DNA of 64,000 nt from an uncultured Prevotellaceae bacterium (GTDB taxonomy: Bacteria > Bacteroidota > Bacteroidia > Bacteroidales > Bacteroidaceae): positions 1 through 64,000 of the forward strand of contig OMXV01000012.1 in assembly GCA_900315075.1 (NCBI GenBank), in the 5' to 3' direction. The notes under the pieces were generated by a model. It was given only the letters and a program-made list of their open reading frames with translations. It did no database searches and was not told where the DNA came from. Positions 49,818-63,738 of the stretch are shown here, piece after piece (the first letter of the stretch is position 1; every line of letters starts with the position of its first letter). The position numbers and the translations under genes are program-made.

Positions 49818-52787
49818 TTAAAGGGTTACTTTCACACCGAGATTATAGAAACGAGTCTGTGGTGCATATCCAACGTTTGTCTCCATCATCTTGCGATGTT
49901 TTGAAATGGTGAGGAGATCGTTTCCATTCAAATAGATTGAAAGTGCCTTTACCACCTTACCATTAAACATTTCCATCGGGAAGTCATAGGTAAGTTGCAC
50001 TTTCCGTAGGTCGAAACGGTCTGTGCTGTAAAGCCAGAAGGTAGAGTTAGCCGAATTGTTACCAGCAGAAAGAGTTGTCAGGCGGGGGTGGGTAGCTGTA
50101 GCAGCTGTCTCGGGTGTCCAACGGCCACGGGCATTGACAGAGTACTTGGCCTCTCCGCTCATAAAGTAGTATCCATTGTTCATCATGCCCTTAGCACCGA
50201 ACTGACCATTACCAAGCATGAAGAGGGTCCAGTTCTTATACTTCAGCGTTAAGTTCAAGCCAAGTGTTAAGGGAGAGCCATAGGCACCATTCTTGCCAAG
50301 GTAAACTAGGTCATTGGCGTCAATTCTACCGTCAGGACCTCCGTCCTTGCCGCCAGCTATATCCTCATACTTCAAGTCACCTGGCTGCATGGTACCACCA
50401 AGCACTGAATTAGGAACTCCGTCCTTTCGTACGTACTTGCCTGTCGCTTCATCATAATTAAAATCATCGACAGTGTAGAATCCTAAGCACTTGTAGCCCC
50501 AAAGAGCATCCAAAGGACGGTTCTCATTGTATTTCTGAGGCGCTTGAGGGTCAATGATTTCATCGTACTTCTTCCATTTTGTCTCGAGCCAGGTACCGAC
50601 AACACCCAGCTGTGCGTAAAACTTACCGAACTGTTTCTGGGCGCTTACGCTGAAGTCAAGACCTTTGCGGTTCTGGATGTCGTTGTTGATGGCTGGCGAG
50701 AACTTGCCTGAGGAGAGTCCACTCTGTAAGTGTGAGGGGAAGGTACTCGGGTTCTGGATAATAAAGCCATCCATATCCGTATTGAAGAATGTGAGGTCAG
50801 TGGAAATCAGCTTGTTGAAGAATGAACCACGCAGGCTGACAGACCATTCCTTGCGATGAATGAAATCGAGGGCTGGGTTGGCACCCATCTGGGAATAAGT
50901 ACGATCAGTGGTCGAACCTTCATTCCATGAAAAACCACCACCGGCCGTTGCCCACGAAGCATCGTAGATGTAGAACAGCTTGTTACCCATATAGACATCA
51001 ATATCCTCGTTCAGGTCGCTGTAGGAGGCGCTGAGCAGCAGGTCATCAACGAAACTACCTTCCATGAAACTCTCCTTAGCCATATTCCAGCCGAGAGTGA
51101 AAGAAGGTGAAATGGCCTCACGATTGCCTTCGGGAAGACGGGCAGAATGTACACCGGCTAAGCCTACTTCAGCAAAGTAACGACCCATGTAGTCGTAACC
51201 AGCCTGCAGACCGATGTTGGGGTTGGCATAACGATGGTACTGACCACTGGATGTCGTCGTGTACATATTGGCGAGCAGCATACCAGTTACATGATGCTTG
51301 TCGGCAAAAGTGTGGTCGTAGTCGAAATGGGCATTCCAGCTGATTGTCTGGCGATAGGAAGAATTTCCCATGGACATGTGACCTGTCACGATCTCATCAT
51401 TCTGCTGGGTAATTGCTACAATGGCATCCACTGTGTTATAGTTACTCCATGTAGGAATGAACACAGCGTACTTATTGTTATACGAAAGGTCGTACTTTGC
51501 AGCATAGTCAATAGAGAACAATGTCTTGAAAGTCAAACCCTGAACAAACTTGTTCATGTCGTAGTCGATACCGGCATCGAACTGGAACTGTCGGCTGACG
51601 CCCCTTGTCCTACCACCGAAGTAGCAGTCGGCAATGGCATTGGTCTGAGTGGTTTTCGTACCGCCAGGGAAATATTTGCCATCGAGAAGGTTCAGCGACT
51701 TGTCAAGGATAGCAAGACCCCTGGAAGCATTCGGATCGACCATATCTATAGGAATCAATGGTGCTGCGTTCTCAGGATAGTTCGGACGTCCAAATTTGCC
51801 ATTGTTGACACGATTCTCGTCCTGACCGGCTGCCTCACGCCAGAAATCTCCCTTGTTACTGTTGGCATTGTAGAACGTAGCACTTACATTAGCCCAGCCC
51901 TTCACAAGCTTGTTGATAACGAGGTCAACATTACCACGCACACTGAAACGGTCGGTGTAGTTGTCCTTTGCCTTACCGAAGTTCAGCAGGTCTTCAAAGC
52001 GATAGTAGTTGATGTTTGTGTAGAAGTGTGCTCGTGTGCCACCACCCTGAATCTCCAACGTGCCTTCAGAACGGTTGTAAATCTTGCGAACATACTCGTC
52101 CGAATAATAGTTGACGTTGGGATAACGGTAAGGATTCAAGCCTGATGCATGGTTGTAGATATCCTGTTGAGAATACTTCGGTCCACTGGCCAATCTGTCA
52201 TTAATACATGCTTCGTTATAGAGGGTCATATATTCAGCAGAACCCAAATACTCTGGGAATGCCTTGGCTACGTGGAAACCAGTGTTGGCATTGGCAACAA
52301 TCTGAAGACCATCAACCTTGCCACGCTTGGTGGTGATAATGATAGCGCCTTTTGCACCCTTGGGGCCGTAGAGCACTACGGCTTGAGCACCTTTCAGGAA
52401 GGTGATTTGTTCAATCTCAGAAGGAAGCACATTGTTGGATGGACGCTTCACACCGTCGATGATAACAATCGGAAGGTTGCCATTGTCGTTGTTGTCAAGA
52501 CGGTCGTTGTCCATACCCCAAAGGTTGTTGCCATTCCATCCGCCAACAAGAGCAAACATATCTTCAAGGCTACTTGTCGTATAATCCTTCTTCTGCAGCT
52601 CTTCCATGTCAACGTATGAAACGCCTCCGAGAAGATGGTCGGGATCCTTGTCGCGGAACGCAACATGGACTTTCTTTTTGGCCACGATAGTATCACCCTC
52701 GTCAACATCAGCACTCTGGGCATTGGCTGTCAGTGGTGATACAGCAAACATGGCAAAGAGAAATATATTTGTTTTTATATTTTTCAT
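49818..52787 (-). CDS. xusC: SusC/RagA TonB-dependent transporter, XusC-like
   Basis: A 989-residue outer-membrane transporter. The signal peptide ends TANAQ. The usual N-terminal carboxypeptidase-like domain is absent; the plug starts early (LGGVSYVDMEELQKKDYTTSSLEDMFALVGG, with VVLYGPKGAKGAIIITTKRG). A barrel of about 700 residues follows and ends in the aromatic-type terminus GVKVTL. SusC proteins import oligosaccharides with TonB energy. The lack of the N-terminal domain distinguishes it from the first SusC. Its place, before the second SusD, matches XusC. Substrate inference (xylan oligosaccharides) comes from the locus. Confidence 0.9.
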   Translation of the reverse strand: MKNIKTNIFLFAMFAVSPLTANAQSADVDEGDTIVAKKKVHVAFRDKDPDHLLGGVSYVDMEELQKKDYTTSSLEDMFALVGGWNGNNLWGMDNDRLDNNDNGNLPIVIIDGVKRPSNNVLPSEIEQITFLKGAQAVVLYGPKGAKGAIIITTKRGKVDGLQIVANANTGFHVAKAFPEYLGSAEYMTLYNEACINDRLASGPKYSQQDIYNHASGLNPYRYPNVNYYSDEYVRKIYNRSEGTLEIQGGGTRAHFYTNINYYRFEDLLNFGKAKDNYTDRFSVRGNVDLVINKLVKGWANVSATFYNANSNKGDFWREAAGQDENRVNNGKFGRPNYPENAAPLIPIDMVDPNASRGLAILDKSLNLLDGKYFPGGTKTTQTNAIADCYFGGRTRGVSRQFQFDAGIDYDMNKFVQGLTFKTLFSIDYAAKYDLSYNNKYAVFIPTWSNYNTVDAIVAITQQNDEIVTGHMSMGNSSYRQTISWNAHFDYDHTFADKHHVTGMLLANMYTTTSSGQYHRYANPNIGLQAGYDYMGRYFAEVGLAGVHSARLPEGNREAISPSFTLGWNMAKESFMEGSFVDDLLLSASYSDLNEDIDVYMGNKLFYIYDASWATAGGGFSWNEGSTTDRTYSQMGANPALDFIHRKEWSVSLRGSFFNKLISTDLTFFNTDMDGFIIQNPSTFPSHLQSGLSSGKFSPAINNDIQNRKGLDFSVSAQKQFGKFYAQLGVVGTWLETKWKKYDEIIDPQAPQKYNENRPLDALWGYKCLGFYTVDDFNYDEATGKYVRKDGVPNSVLGGTMQPGDLKYEDIAGGKDGGPDGRIDANDLVYLGKNGAYGSPLTLGLNLTLKYKNWTLFMLGNGQFGAKGMMNNGYYFMSGEAKYSVNARGRWTPETAATATHPRLTTLSAGNNSANSTFWLYSTDRFDLRKVQLTYDFPMEMFNGKVVKALSIYLNGNDLLTISKHRKMMETNVGYAPQTRFYNLGVKVTL

Positions 52788-52839
52788 AAAAATGTCTTAT
52801 TAATCATTAATCGTTTGTCGTTAATCATTAATTATCGTC

Positions 52840-54966
52840 TTACCATCCCGGATTTTGAGTGAATCCTTCGTATAGATAGATATCCTTGTCAGGAAGTGGG
52901 AACCAGTAGTGTTTTGATTCCAGACGACGGGTGATAAGATCTTCCTTGTGGAAGTTACCGACCTTTGCATCTTTTGGATCATGAGTCTTGAACCAGTCCC
53001 ATGGATAGATCAATTTCGATTGATCTGTTTGCGGCTTTCCTGTCTTCGGGTCAATATTATTCTCCTCAAAGGTCTTGCTCGGATCATAATTACCCCATTC
53101 CAAACGCTCGAACTCATGAGAGTATTTCACGGTGTATGGAGGCTCGGTCAGGAGAAGCCAACGCTGGAGGTCGCACCAGCGGAAACCTTCGAAGGAAAGC
53201 TCTACTGTACGCTCACGGCGTACTTCATCCATGAAATTGTCACCTGTACCGTTCTTGTTGATGTTAAGGAACTTAGCTGGCACATGTTCCATTGGAAAAT
53301 CGGGGGTGTTGACACGGTCGCGGAGTGCATTGATGGCGTCAACAGCAGACAGTGTTGGACAATAGGATGGTCTTTCGTTGATGATACTTAGGTCATTGTT
53401 ACACATAGCCATTGCAGCCCTTGCCTCAGCGTACATCAGATAGATGTCTGCAAGACGCATGTAGGGGAGATAACTTTCGAAAGCATGATCCCAGTCGTAC
53501 CATTTGTCACCTTCATTACACTGGTGAGGTACAAGTTTCTGAATGAAATAGCCTGTGCTGCTGCCATCGGCAACACCACGCATGGCTCCGCCCGTATAAA
53601 GGTCGCAATATTCAAGCTTTTTCTGTTCAGCACCCAAGGGGTCTATACTGAGCACATAGTGGAAACCATCGAATATGAAATCATGATAGAAACGTGGGTC
53701 GCGATTCTTAAAAGGATGCTCGGGGTCCCATCCGGATTCTGGATTCAGCACGTACTGGCCATTCTGTACAAGGTAGATGGGCTGTCCGTTGGCCATACCG
53801 TATTGGTCAACCAAATTGGCTGTGGGGTGGTGAATTATTTTGTCATGAGCCACAAGGCCTTGAACCTTAGGACCAAATATCTTTGCACAGTTCCAGTTGG
53901 CAGTGTTCAGACCTGAGTTAACACCACGGAAGATGGCCTCGCATGTGCCAGGCGTATTCCAGTTCTGCTTCTCTGTCCAGAAGATGTCAGAGTAGCAAGT
54001 CTCTGCATTCTCATCACGAACATTGTCGTAGATGCTTGAAAACTTGAATTCTGCAAGTTTGTAATTGACTGTACCTTTTTGTACCAGGTCAAGGGCTTTA
54101 CCTAATGTCTCGGCGGCCTTACGGCAGTAGTCTAAATCGTAATCGTAGGTCTTGCCGGTGGAGCTGGCGTTCAGAAGTTGGGCAACACCGCCGTTCTTTG
54201 TCTTCTCAAACTCCTTCATGAGGGGGGAACCAGCCCAGAGATAGCACTTACCCAGGTAGCAAAGCGCCATGAATTTATTGATACGCAATTCGTTATGTCC
54301 TGATGTCTGCATACCGGCAAGGGTCTCGTCCCAGTCGTAGGGAAGGAGATCGTATGCCCGTAAGAAGTCTTCAGCACAGCGGTCTGCACATTCTTGGAAA
54401 GAGAGGCGGGGAAGCTCTGGAATGGCTGTAGCCTCAAATGCCTCGTCAATATAGGGAAGACCTCCTAAGTAGCACATCAACTCAAAATGCCACCAAGCAC
54501 GGAAGAAATACATCTGACCGAGCAACAAGTCACGCTCCTCATCCGTTCCGACGAGCGAATTGATGTTTGCAATGCCTAAGTTACACTTGCGGATGCAGTA
54601 CCAAGAGCTTCTCCAGAGCGACTGTCTGTCACCATTAAGCCAGCACTGGCTGTTGCTATACCAGTCACGATAGTTGCCAAGATCCACTTGGTGATCCATG
54701 TGCGCATAGCCTTCTGTGTTGTGAACAGCGTCGTCACCAAAATTCCATGCGGTACAATAGTTGCACTTCTCCTTATCAGGAACCAAGCTATATATTTCCT
54801 CTATATACCCTTGGAAGTTGCGGTAGTTCTTGAAAGCCTCATCTTCGGCAACCATTGACTCAGGATCCTTTTCGAGCCAGTCGGTGCAAGAAGTGAATGA
54901 AGCTGCGCCTGCCATGACGAGCAGCGAACCACACAAAAGGGTTTTTATATTATTATAGTATTTCAT
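52840..54966 (-). CDS. xusB: SusD/RagB outer-membrane lipoprotein, XusB-like
   Basis: A 708-residue lipoprotein (lipobox SFTSC, Cys27) with N-terminal SusD-like helices (LLLGQMYFFRAWWHFELM) and the C-terminal RagB/SusD domain (LPYMRLADIYLMYAEARAAM, VRRERTVELSFEGFRWCDLQRWLL, ending TQNPGW). It follows the SusC gene by 14 bp and pairs with it. It is longer than the second SusD and larger than average, as XusB often is. It would bind xylan oligosaccharides at the surface. The names xusA-E are used because gene order and families match the core xylan system of Bacteroidetes. Confidence 0.9.
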   Translation of the reverse strand: MKYYNNIKTLLCGSLLVMAGAASFTSCTDWLEKDPESMVAEDEAFKNYRNFQGYIEEIYSLVPDKEKCNYCTAWNFGDDAVHNTEGYAHMDHQVDLGNYRDWYSNSQCWLNGDRQSLWRSSWYCIRKCNLGIANINSLVGTDEERDLLLGQMYFFRAWWHFELMCYLGGLPYIDEAFEATAIPELPRLSFQECADRCAEDFLRAYDLLPYDWDETLAGMQTSGHNELRINKFMALCYLGKCYLWAGSPLMKEFEKTKNGGVAQLLNASSTGKTYDYDLDYCRKAAETLGKALDLVQKGTVNYKLAEFKFSSIYDNVRDENAETCYSDIFWTEKQNWNTPGTCEAIFRGVNSGLNTANWNCAKIFGPKVQGLVAHDKIIHHPTANLVDQYGMANGQPIYLVQNGQYVLNPESGWDPEHPFKNRDPRFYHDFIFDGFHYVLSIDPLGAEQKKLEYCDLYTGGAMRGVADGSSTGYFIQKLVPHQCNEGDKWYDWDHAFESYLPYMRLADIYLMYAEARAAMAMCNNDLSIINERPSYCPTLSAVDAINALRDRVNTPDFPMEHVPAKFLNINKNGTGDNFMDEVRRERTVELSFEGFRWCDLQRWLLLTEPPYTVKYSHEFERLEWGNYDPSKTFEENNIDPKTGKPQTDQSKLIYPWDWFKTHDPKDAKVGNFHKEDLITRRLESKHYWFPLPDKDIYLYEGFTQNPGW

Positions 54967-54980
54967 AATAGTAAACGCAA

Positions 54981-57900
54981 TTAAATGTAAAGCTTAATAC
55001 CGAAGTTATAACGTCTGACTGTGGGGTAAGCACCGCCAGCACCGCTCCATCCGTAGTTACTCTCACGGTCATCAGGCATCTTTGTAATCAGGAAGAGGTT
55101 GTTAGCATTTACATAAAGTTTCAGGCTTGAGAAACCAAGAGACTTGATCCAGCCCTTTGTCCAAGTGTAAGCCACCTCCACGTTCTTCAGACGGAAATAG
55201 GAACCGTCGAAAAGGAACTGCGTACCATTGTTGCCTGGTGCAGCCTGGGTGTTGAAGCGCGGGACGACGACTTCACCTGATCCGTCAACAGGATTCCACC
55301 AAGTACCTGTGTCATACACTGTGAGCAGCTGGTCAGGGAAAGATGTGAGCGTGACGTCACGTGTAACGCCTGTTACACCATATAACTGAGCAAACATGCT
55401 CCAGCCTTTCCACTCCCAACCGATAGTGGCATTGTAAGTGTGCTCTGGGTTGCCGGTGTAACCGTAGGGAGCCTGGTCGTTGGTCACGTCAACCACACCA
55501 TCACCGTTGAAGTCAACAATATAATGGTCGCCGATGAGCACCTGATCGTCATTACTTTGAAATGGTGGCGCACTATATAGTTCATCGTATGTGTGGATAA
55601 AGCCGTTGTCAATGTATGAGTGGTATTGTCCCTGAGCATAACCCTGAGCCTTGCGGTAGCTTGGGAACAATTTCGGGTCATCTTTCTGTTTGATTACATT
55701 GCGAGCGAAAGTATAGTTGGCATTTGTCCAGAAACGCATACCATTTCTTAATACCTTATTGAATCGAAGCTCAATTTCGAAACCAGTGTTCTTAATCTTA
55801 CCCTGGTTGATGTCAGGCGTTGTTCCTGCACCATAGTATGAAGGTACTGAGCGGTCGCCACCAGAAATGAAGATATCATAACGGTCGTCGCGGAACCAGT
55901 CGAAACTACCTGCCAACATACCGCCGAGGAAGGCAAAGTCGAAACCGATGTTTTTCTTTTGTACGGTTGCCCAGCGAAGGTCAGGATTGGCAATAACATC
56001 CTCCCTATATCCGGTAAATGGACTATTAGAGTGGTCAAGGCCCATCGCGAAAGGACCATTGGTGGCCCACTGTTGCAAATAAGCGAAACGTTTACCAGCA
56101 CTATCATCACCGATTTCACCGAAAGATCCACGAATCTTGAGCATGTCAATAATCTTCTTGTCCTTAAACCATTTCATGAATTTCTCTTCCGAAAGCATCC
56201 AACCTACAGCACCTGAACAGAAGAATGCGAAGCGGTTGTCGGGAGAGAATCTCTGTGAACCGTTGTAGGCACCGTTGAACTCAGCAAAATACTTGTTCAT
56301 CAAGCCGTAAGTGGTACGGAATACCCAGTCCTCACGACGCCACTCAAGCTCGGCATTACTGGCATTGATACGACGCTTCCAGTTGCCCATCAATGTTAAG
56401 TCATGAACACCAAACTGACGCCCCCAGAAGAGCTGGAGTGACATTTCAGTAGCACGACTTGTAGAGCTGACGCTACCTGCCTGAGTTGACCAGTCACGTT
56501 TCTCATAGAAATCGAAACCTGTTACTGCATAAATATCATTCTCAAAAAGAAGCTGACCTTCCTCAGGGATTATATATGCGGTATTGTTCACATGCCCACC
56601 TCCAGCGGCATTAATACCACGACCACCTTCGTTGAACTGATTGTCCCAAGAGATAGTACCGCGTGCAATAAGGCCCTTTGTCACAAAATCAAGATTCTGT
56701 TCGAGTGCAAAGTCTGTGAATACACGTGTAATGGTACCCAACTCATAGCCGGCCGTTGCCACGTTCATGGGAGAGTTAGCCATGTTGGAAGCTGCCAAAC
56801 GAGAGTAGCCCCAAGCTCCATTTGAGAACTTAACAGGGAAGACGTTAGGCGGCATACGATAGGCACCTGCCCAATTCTGCTGCTGGAAGAACTCACCGCT
56901 ATTACCATAATAATAACGTGGTGTCTTCTGCTGAGCATTCGAACCTGACAGATTGACCTTAAACTGAGTGGTCTTTGTAATCTGGAAGTCAAGATTTGAA
57001 CGTACATTCAAACGATTGTACGAATAACCACCTTCATATCCTTGGTTGTTGTCCCAAATCCTGGTCATATCACCCTCATTCTGGAAGTCGAAGGCAACGA
57101 AATACTTCACGAACTTCGTACCACCGGAGAAGTTAAGGTTTGTATTATATGACAAAGCGGTATTCCTAAACATTTCCTCCTGCCAGTCAATATTGGGATA
57201 ACGCTCTGCCTGGCTGTAGTCACCAAGGTAGTTGCCGGAAGCGCTGTAGTTTGGCTTCACGGTATAATCCTGATTGCGGAAATTGTTAATGAACGTCTGC
57301 GGACGATAGTATGCCCAAGAAGCGTCACCACCTAAGGCAATCTCATGCTCAAGTACTTGGTTACGGAGCATGTAGCCGTCGTAAGAGTCGTACTTGCGTG
57401 GGAGTTTTGATACGGCTTTCAATGTAGCATTGAAGCCCACATCAATTCTTGCCTTGCCTTCCTGACCACGCTTGGTGGTAATAAGGATAACGCCGTTGGC
57501 ACCTTCCACACCATAGACGGCGGTGGCAGATGCATCCTTCAACACAGAGATAGTGGCTACAGATGAGATATCAACCGACTTGATCTCACGTTTCACACCA
57601 TCGACGAGGATAAGAGGCTGAGCATCTTGGTTCCATGCTGCTGCACCACGAATGTAGATACGTGGATCCTCTTCACCGGGCTGGCCAGTAGAAGCAATAG
57701 TTGCAACACCTGGGAGGTTACCAGTGAGGGCGGCACCCACACTACCAATACCTGCTGCACGTTCAAGAACTTCACCAGTTGTCTGCGTGATAGCACCGAC
57801 CACAGAAGCTTTCTTCTGCTGACCATAACCTACCACCACCACCTCGGTGAGCTCTGTGTTCTCAGAGAGGGTTACGCGAAGTGTCCGCTGCTTACCGACG

Positions 57901-58175
57901 GTAACCTCTTTGTCTCCAGTTCCAACGTATGAGAATACAAGAACTGATTTTTCCGATGGCACATTCAACTGGAATTTACCATCGATATCAGTCACTGTTC
58001 CCACGTTACCTTGGCCTTTCAACATTACAGAGGCACCGATGAGTGGATCACCCGCATCGTCAACGACTGTACCGCTCACATTTATGCCTTGTGCCATTCC
58101 ACTGAGTGAAAAGACAAAGAGCATCAGCAATGAGGGCACAACTCGTCTTAAAAATTCTGCTAGCTGTTTCATCAT
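54981..58175 (-). CDS. xusA: SusC/RagA TonB-dependent transporter, XusA-like
   Basis: A 1064-residue outer-membrane transporter at the head of the operon. After the signal peptide (ending GMAQG) it has a carboxypeptidase-like Ig domain (GTVVDDAGDPLIGASVMLKG, about 33-112), the TonB box region (LTEVVVVGYG), the plug (SVDISSVATISVLKDASATAVYG) and the barrel ending FGIKLYI. It is the start of a seven-gene unit (gaps 14-128 bp). A -7 box lies about 100 bp upstream of the start. In other Bacteroidetes the homologous operon is controlled by a hybrid two-component sensor (XusR type); no such gene lies in this window. Confidence 0.92.
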   Translation of the reverse strand: MMKQLAEFLRRVVPSLLMLFVFSLSGMAQGINVSGTVVDDAGDPLIGASVMLKGQGNVGTVTDIDGKFQLNVPSEKSVLVFSYVGTGDKEVTVGKQRTLRVTLSENTELTEVVVVGYGQQKKASVVGAITQTTGEVLERAAGIGSVGAALTGNLPGVATIASTGQPGEEDPRIYIRGAAAWNQDAQPLILVDGVKREIKSVDISSVATISVLKDASATAVYGVEGANGVILITTKRGQEGKARIDVGFNATLKAVSKLPRKYDSYDGYMLRNQVLEHEIALGGDASWAYYRPQTFINNFRNQDYTVKPNYSASGNYLGDYSQAERYPNIDWQEEMFRNTALSYNTNLNFSGGTKFVKYFVAFDFQNEGDMTRIWDNNQGYEGGYSYNRLNVRSNLDFQITKTTQFKVNLSGSNAQQKTPRYYYGNSGEFFQQQNWAGAYRMPPNVFPVKFSNGAWGYSRLAASNMANSPMNVATAGYELGTITRVFTDFALEQNLDFVTKGLIARGTISWDNQFNEGGRGINAAGGGHVNNTAYIIPEEGQLLFENDIYAVTGFDFYEKRDWSTQAGSVSSTSRATEMSLQLFWGRQFGVHDLTLMGNWKRRINASNAELEWRREDWVFRTTYGLMNKYFAEFNGAYNGSQRFSPDNRFAFFCSGAVGWMLSEEKFMKWFKDKKIIDMLKIRGSFGEIGDDSAGKRFAYLQQWATNGPFAMGLDHSNSPFTGYREDVIANPDLRWATVQKKNIGFDFAFLGGMLAGSFDWFRDDRYDIFISGGDRSVPSYYGAGTTPDINQGKIKNTGFEIELRFNKVLRNGMRFWTNANYTFARNVIKQKDDPKLFPSYRKAQGYAQGQYHSYIDNGFIHTYDELYSAPPFQSNDDQVLIGDHYIVDFNGDGVVDVTNDQAPYGYTGNPEHTYNATIGWEWKGWSMFAQLYGVTGVTRDVTLTSFPDQLLTVYDTGTWWNPVDGSGEVVVPRFNTQAAPGNNGTQFLFDGSYFRLKNVEVAYTWTKGWIKSLGFSSLKLYVNANNLFLITKMPDDRESNYGWSGAGGAYPTVRRYNFGIKLYI

Positions 58176-58277
58176 GTCTGATTTTGGTTCATTAGTTTTG
58201 GTATTATATAATTTTGAAAAAAATCAATTATTAAAGAAATGTCGGTATTGGACTATCTTCAGTTCTGCATTTGCGTG

Positions 58278-58285
58278 CAAAGTTA
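58278..58285 (-). promoter_or_regulatory. -7 box of the xus operon
   Basis: On the minus strand TAACTTTG, matching TAnnTTTG, about 103 bp upstream of the xusA start. No clear -33 box, as is common for activator-dependent promoters. Confidence 0.55.
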
Positions 58286-58460
58286 TATAATTATTATGTA
58301 AGTCGGTATTTTTGATTGTAACATTGTTTTTGTAAATTGTAACATAATAAAAAAGTCTGAAAAATTTGATAAATTTATTTAGTTTAACAATCTTTACACA
58401 AAAACCCCTGTTTTTACTATTAAAATACATAATTTTAAGAGATTAGGGGGGATTATAGTT
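58286..58460. other. AT-rich region upstream of the xus promoter
   Basis: No gene. AT-rich with no recognised element. An HTCS-type activator site would be expected just upstream of the -7 box, but no direct-repeat operator is identified with confidence. Confidence 0.4.
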
Positions 58461-58469
58461 AGAAGTTAG

Positions 58470-58620
58470 GAGTTAGGAGTGACTGGGTAATGGGTCATTG
58501 GTGACTGGATGATGGGGCATTGGTTATGAGCGATGGGTGCTGGGTGATATGTGGGGAGTGATGAGAGATGGGTGATGGGTATTGAGCGATGGGTGCTGGG
58601 TGTTGGGTGAGAGATGAGCC
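58470..58620. repeat. G-rich degenerate tandem repeat (gatgggtgctgggtg type)
   Basis: Many imperfect GGGTGATGGGTG-like units. A 19-bp exact copy (gagcgatgggtgctgggtg) occurs at 58528-58546 and 58584-58602. The function is unknown. Confidence 0.75.
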
Positions 58621-58637
58621 AGTGTGATTACCTGCTT

Positions 58638-58685
58638 TTGAAAGCGATGATCGTGGTGACGGCAAAACCGTCGCATACGGAGAAA
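58638..58685. repeat. 48-bp intergenic module with hairpin, second copy
   Basis: 43 of 48 bases match 34450-34497. It is followed, as there, by TTCAAT-type repeats and then the TTTAACT units. Confidence 0.75.
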
Positions 58686-58751
58686 CTACCCCTACCGAAC
58701 AGAAGATGGATTTTCAATATTCCATATTCCATTTTCAATCTTCAATTGTAT

Positions 58752-59150
58752 TGTCCCTTTAACTCCCTTTTAACTACTCTTTAACTACTTTTTAACTACC
58801 CTTCATTTTCAATTGTAATGTCCCTTTAACTACCTTTTAACTACTCTTTAACTACCCTTCATTTTCAATTTTCACTTGTAATGTCCCTTTAACTCCCTTT
58901 TAACTACCCTTTAACTACCCTTCATTTTCAATTGTAATGTCCCTTTAACTACCTTTTAACTACTCTTTAACTACTTTTTAACTACCCTTCATTTTCCATT
59001 TTCAATTGTAATGTCCCTTTAACTACCTTTTAACTACTCTTTAACTACCCTTCATTTTCAATTTTCAATTGTAATGTCCCTTTAACTACCTTTTAACTAC
59101 TCTTTAACTACTTTTTAACTACCCTTCATTTTCCATTTTCAATTTTCAAT
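58752..59150 (+). repeat. Six-unit satellite array of 56-74 bp units built from 11-bp repeats
   Basis: Units start with TGTCCC at 58752, 58819, 58882, 58938, 59012 and 59075. Each has three or four 11-bp subunits (ctttaactacc type) and ends with CCTTCATTTTCAATT and sometimes extra TTTTCAATT. Unit length varies by whole subunits and by TTTTCAATT blocks. It is non-coding, lies between the divergent xus operon and the CE6-CE1 gene, and reads toward the esterase. Confidence 0.95.
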
Positions 59151-59172
59151 ATTAATGTTCCCCCTCACAAAT

Positions 59173-59199
59173 AAAAAAGCCCTCCTTTTGGGGAGGGCT
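59173..59199 (-). terminator. Rho-independent terminator of the candidate small RNA
   Basis: An 8-bp stem (59178-59185 with 59192-59199; GCCCTCC core), a 6-nt loop and a run of six U on the minus strand. There is no matching T run on the plus strand, so it acts on minus-strand transcripts, although no annotated minus-strand gene ends here. Confidence 0.75.
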
Positions 59200-59310
59200 G
59201 CTTTACAAAGCCTCACGGCTTTTGCAAACATTTTGCATTTCTAATCAAAAACCTAAAATAACCTATTTCTAATAACCTAACTAAAACAATAACGTATTTG
59301 CTTTTTTATT
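59173..59310 (-). ncRNA. Candidate small RNA with GNRA hairpin and terminator
   Basis: Read on the minus strand: a -7 box TATCTTTG (59324-59317) predicts a start near 59310. Next, AAAGCC-GUGA-GGCUUU at 59222-59207 forms a six-pair stem with a GNRA tetraloop. The end is a rho-independent terminator (stem 59178-59199, then U6 to 59173). This gives an RNA of about 140 nt without an ORF. It lies in the divergent region of a polysaccharide locus, where Bacteroides small RNAs are known. No Rfam family is recognised. The promoter -33 element is weak, so expression is not certain. Confidence 0.5.
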
Positions 59311-59316
59311 TCGATG

Positions 59317-59324
59317 CAAAGATA
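59317..59324 (-). promoter_or_regulatory. -7 box of the candidate small RNA
   Basis: TATCTTTG on the minus strand, a perfect TAnnTTTG. The nearest TTTG upstream is spaced about 24 bp instead of 19-21, so the match is partial. Confidence 0.45.
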
Positions 59325-59453
59325 CATTATATTTTTACTATTTGTACACAAATTTTGTATCATTAATTTATTTCGTTGTTACAAATATATTCAAACGTAC
59401 CATATTTAAAAATTCTTGAAACAATTTGAAAGTTTTGCAACTCTTCTTTTTTT

Positions 59454-59461
59454 TAATTTTG
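59454..59461 (+). promoter_or_regulatory. -7 box of the CE6-CE1 / GH10-CE1 operon
   Basis: TAATTTTG matches TAnnTTTG. It predicts a leader of about 125 nt, rich in AACTCATAAACTC-type repeats (59507-59588). Confidence 0.5.
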
Positions 59462-59585
59462 CATCACTTCACATTATATAATATATATTAGGAGCTTAAA
59501 ATTCATAAACTCAAAAACTCATCCCAAAAATAAAAAAATATTCTAAAAACTCAAAAACTCATAAACTTACTAACTCATAAACTAA

Positions 59586-61547
<1,962 letters not shown>

Positions 61548-61557
61548 TTAATAATAA

Positions 61558-63738
<2,181 letters not shown>

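Noticed and set aside
51234..52145. Plus-strand frame of 303 residues inside the second SusC gene
   Set aside because: It is fully antisense to a convincing SusC sequence and shows no protein motif.
58752..59150. CRISPR array
   Set aside because: The units are repeats throughout with no unique spacers, lengths vary by subunits, and there are no cas genes.
59178..59199. Terminator for a plus-strand gene
   Set aside because: There is no T run on the plus strand and no plus-strand gene upstream; the U run is on the minus strand.
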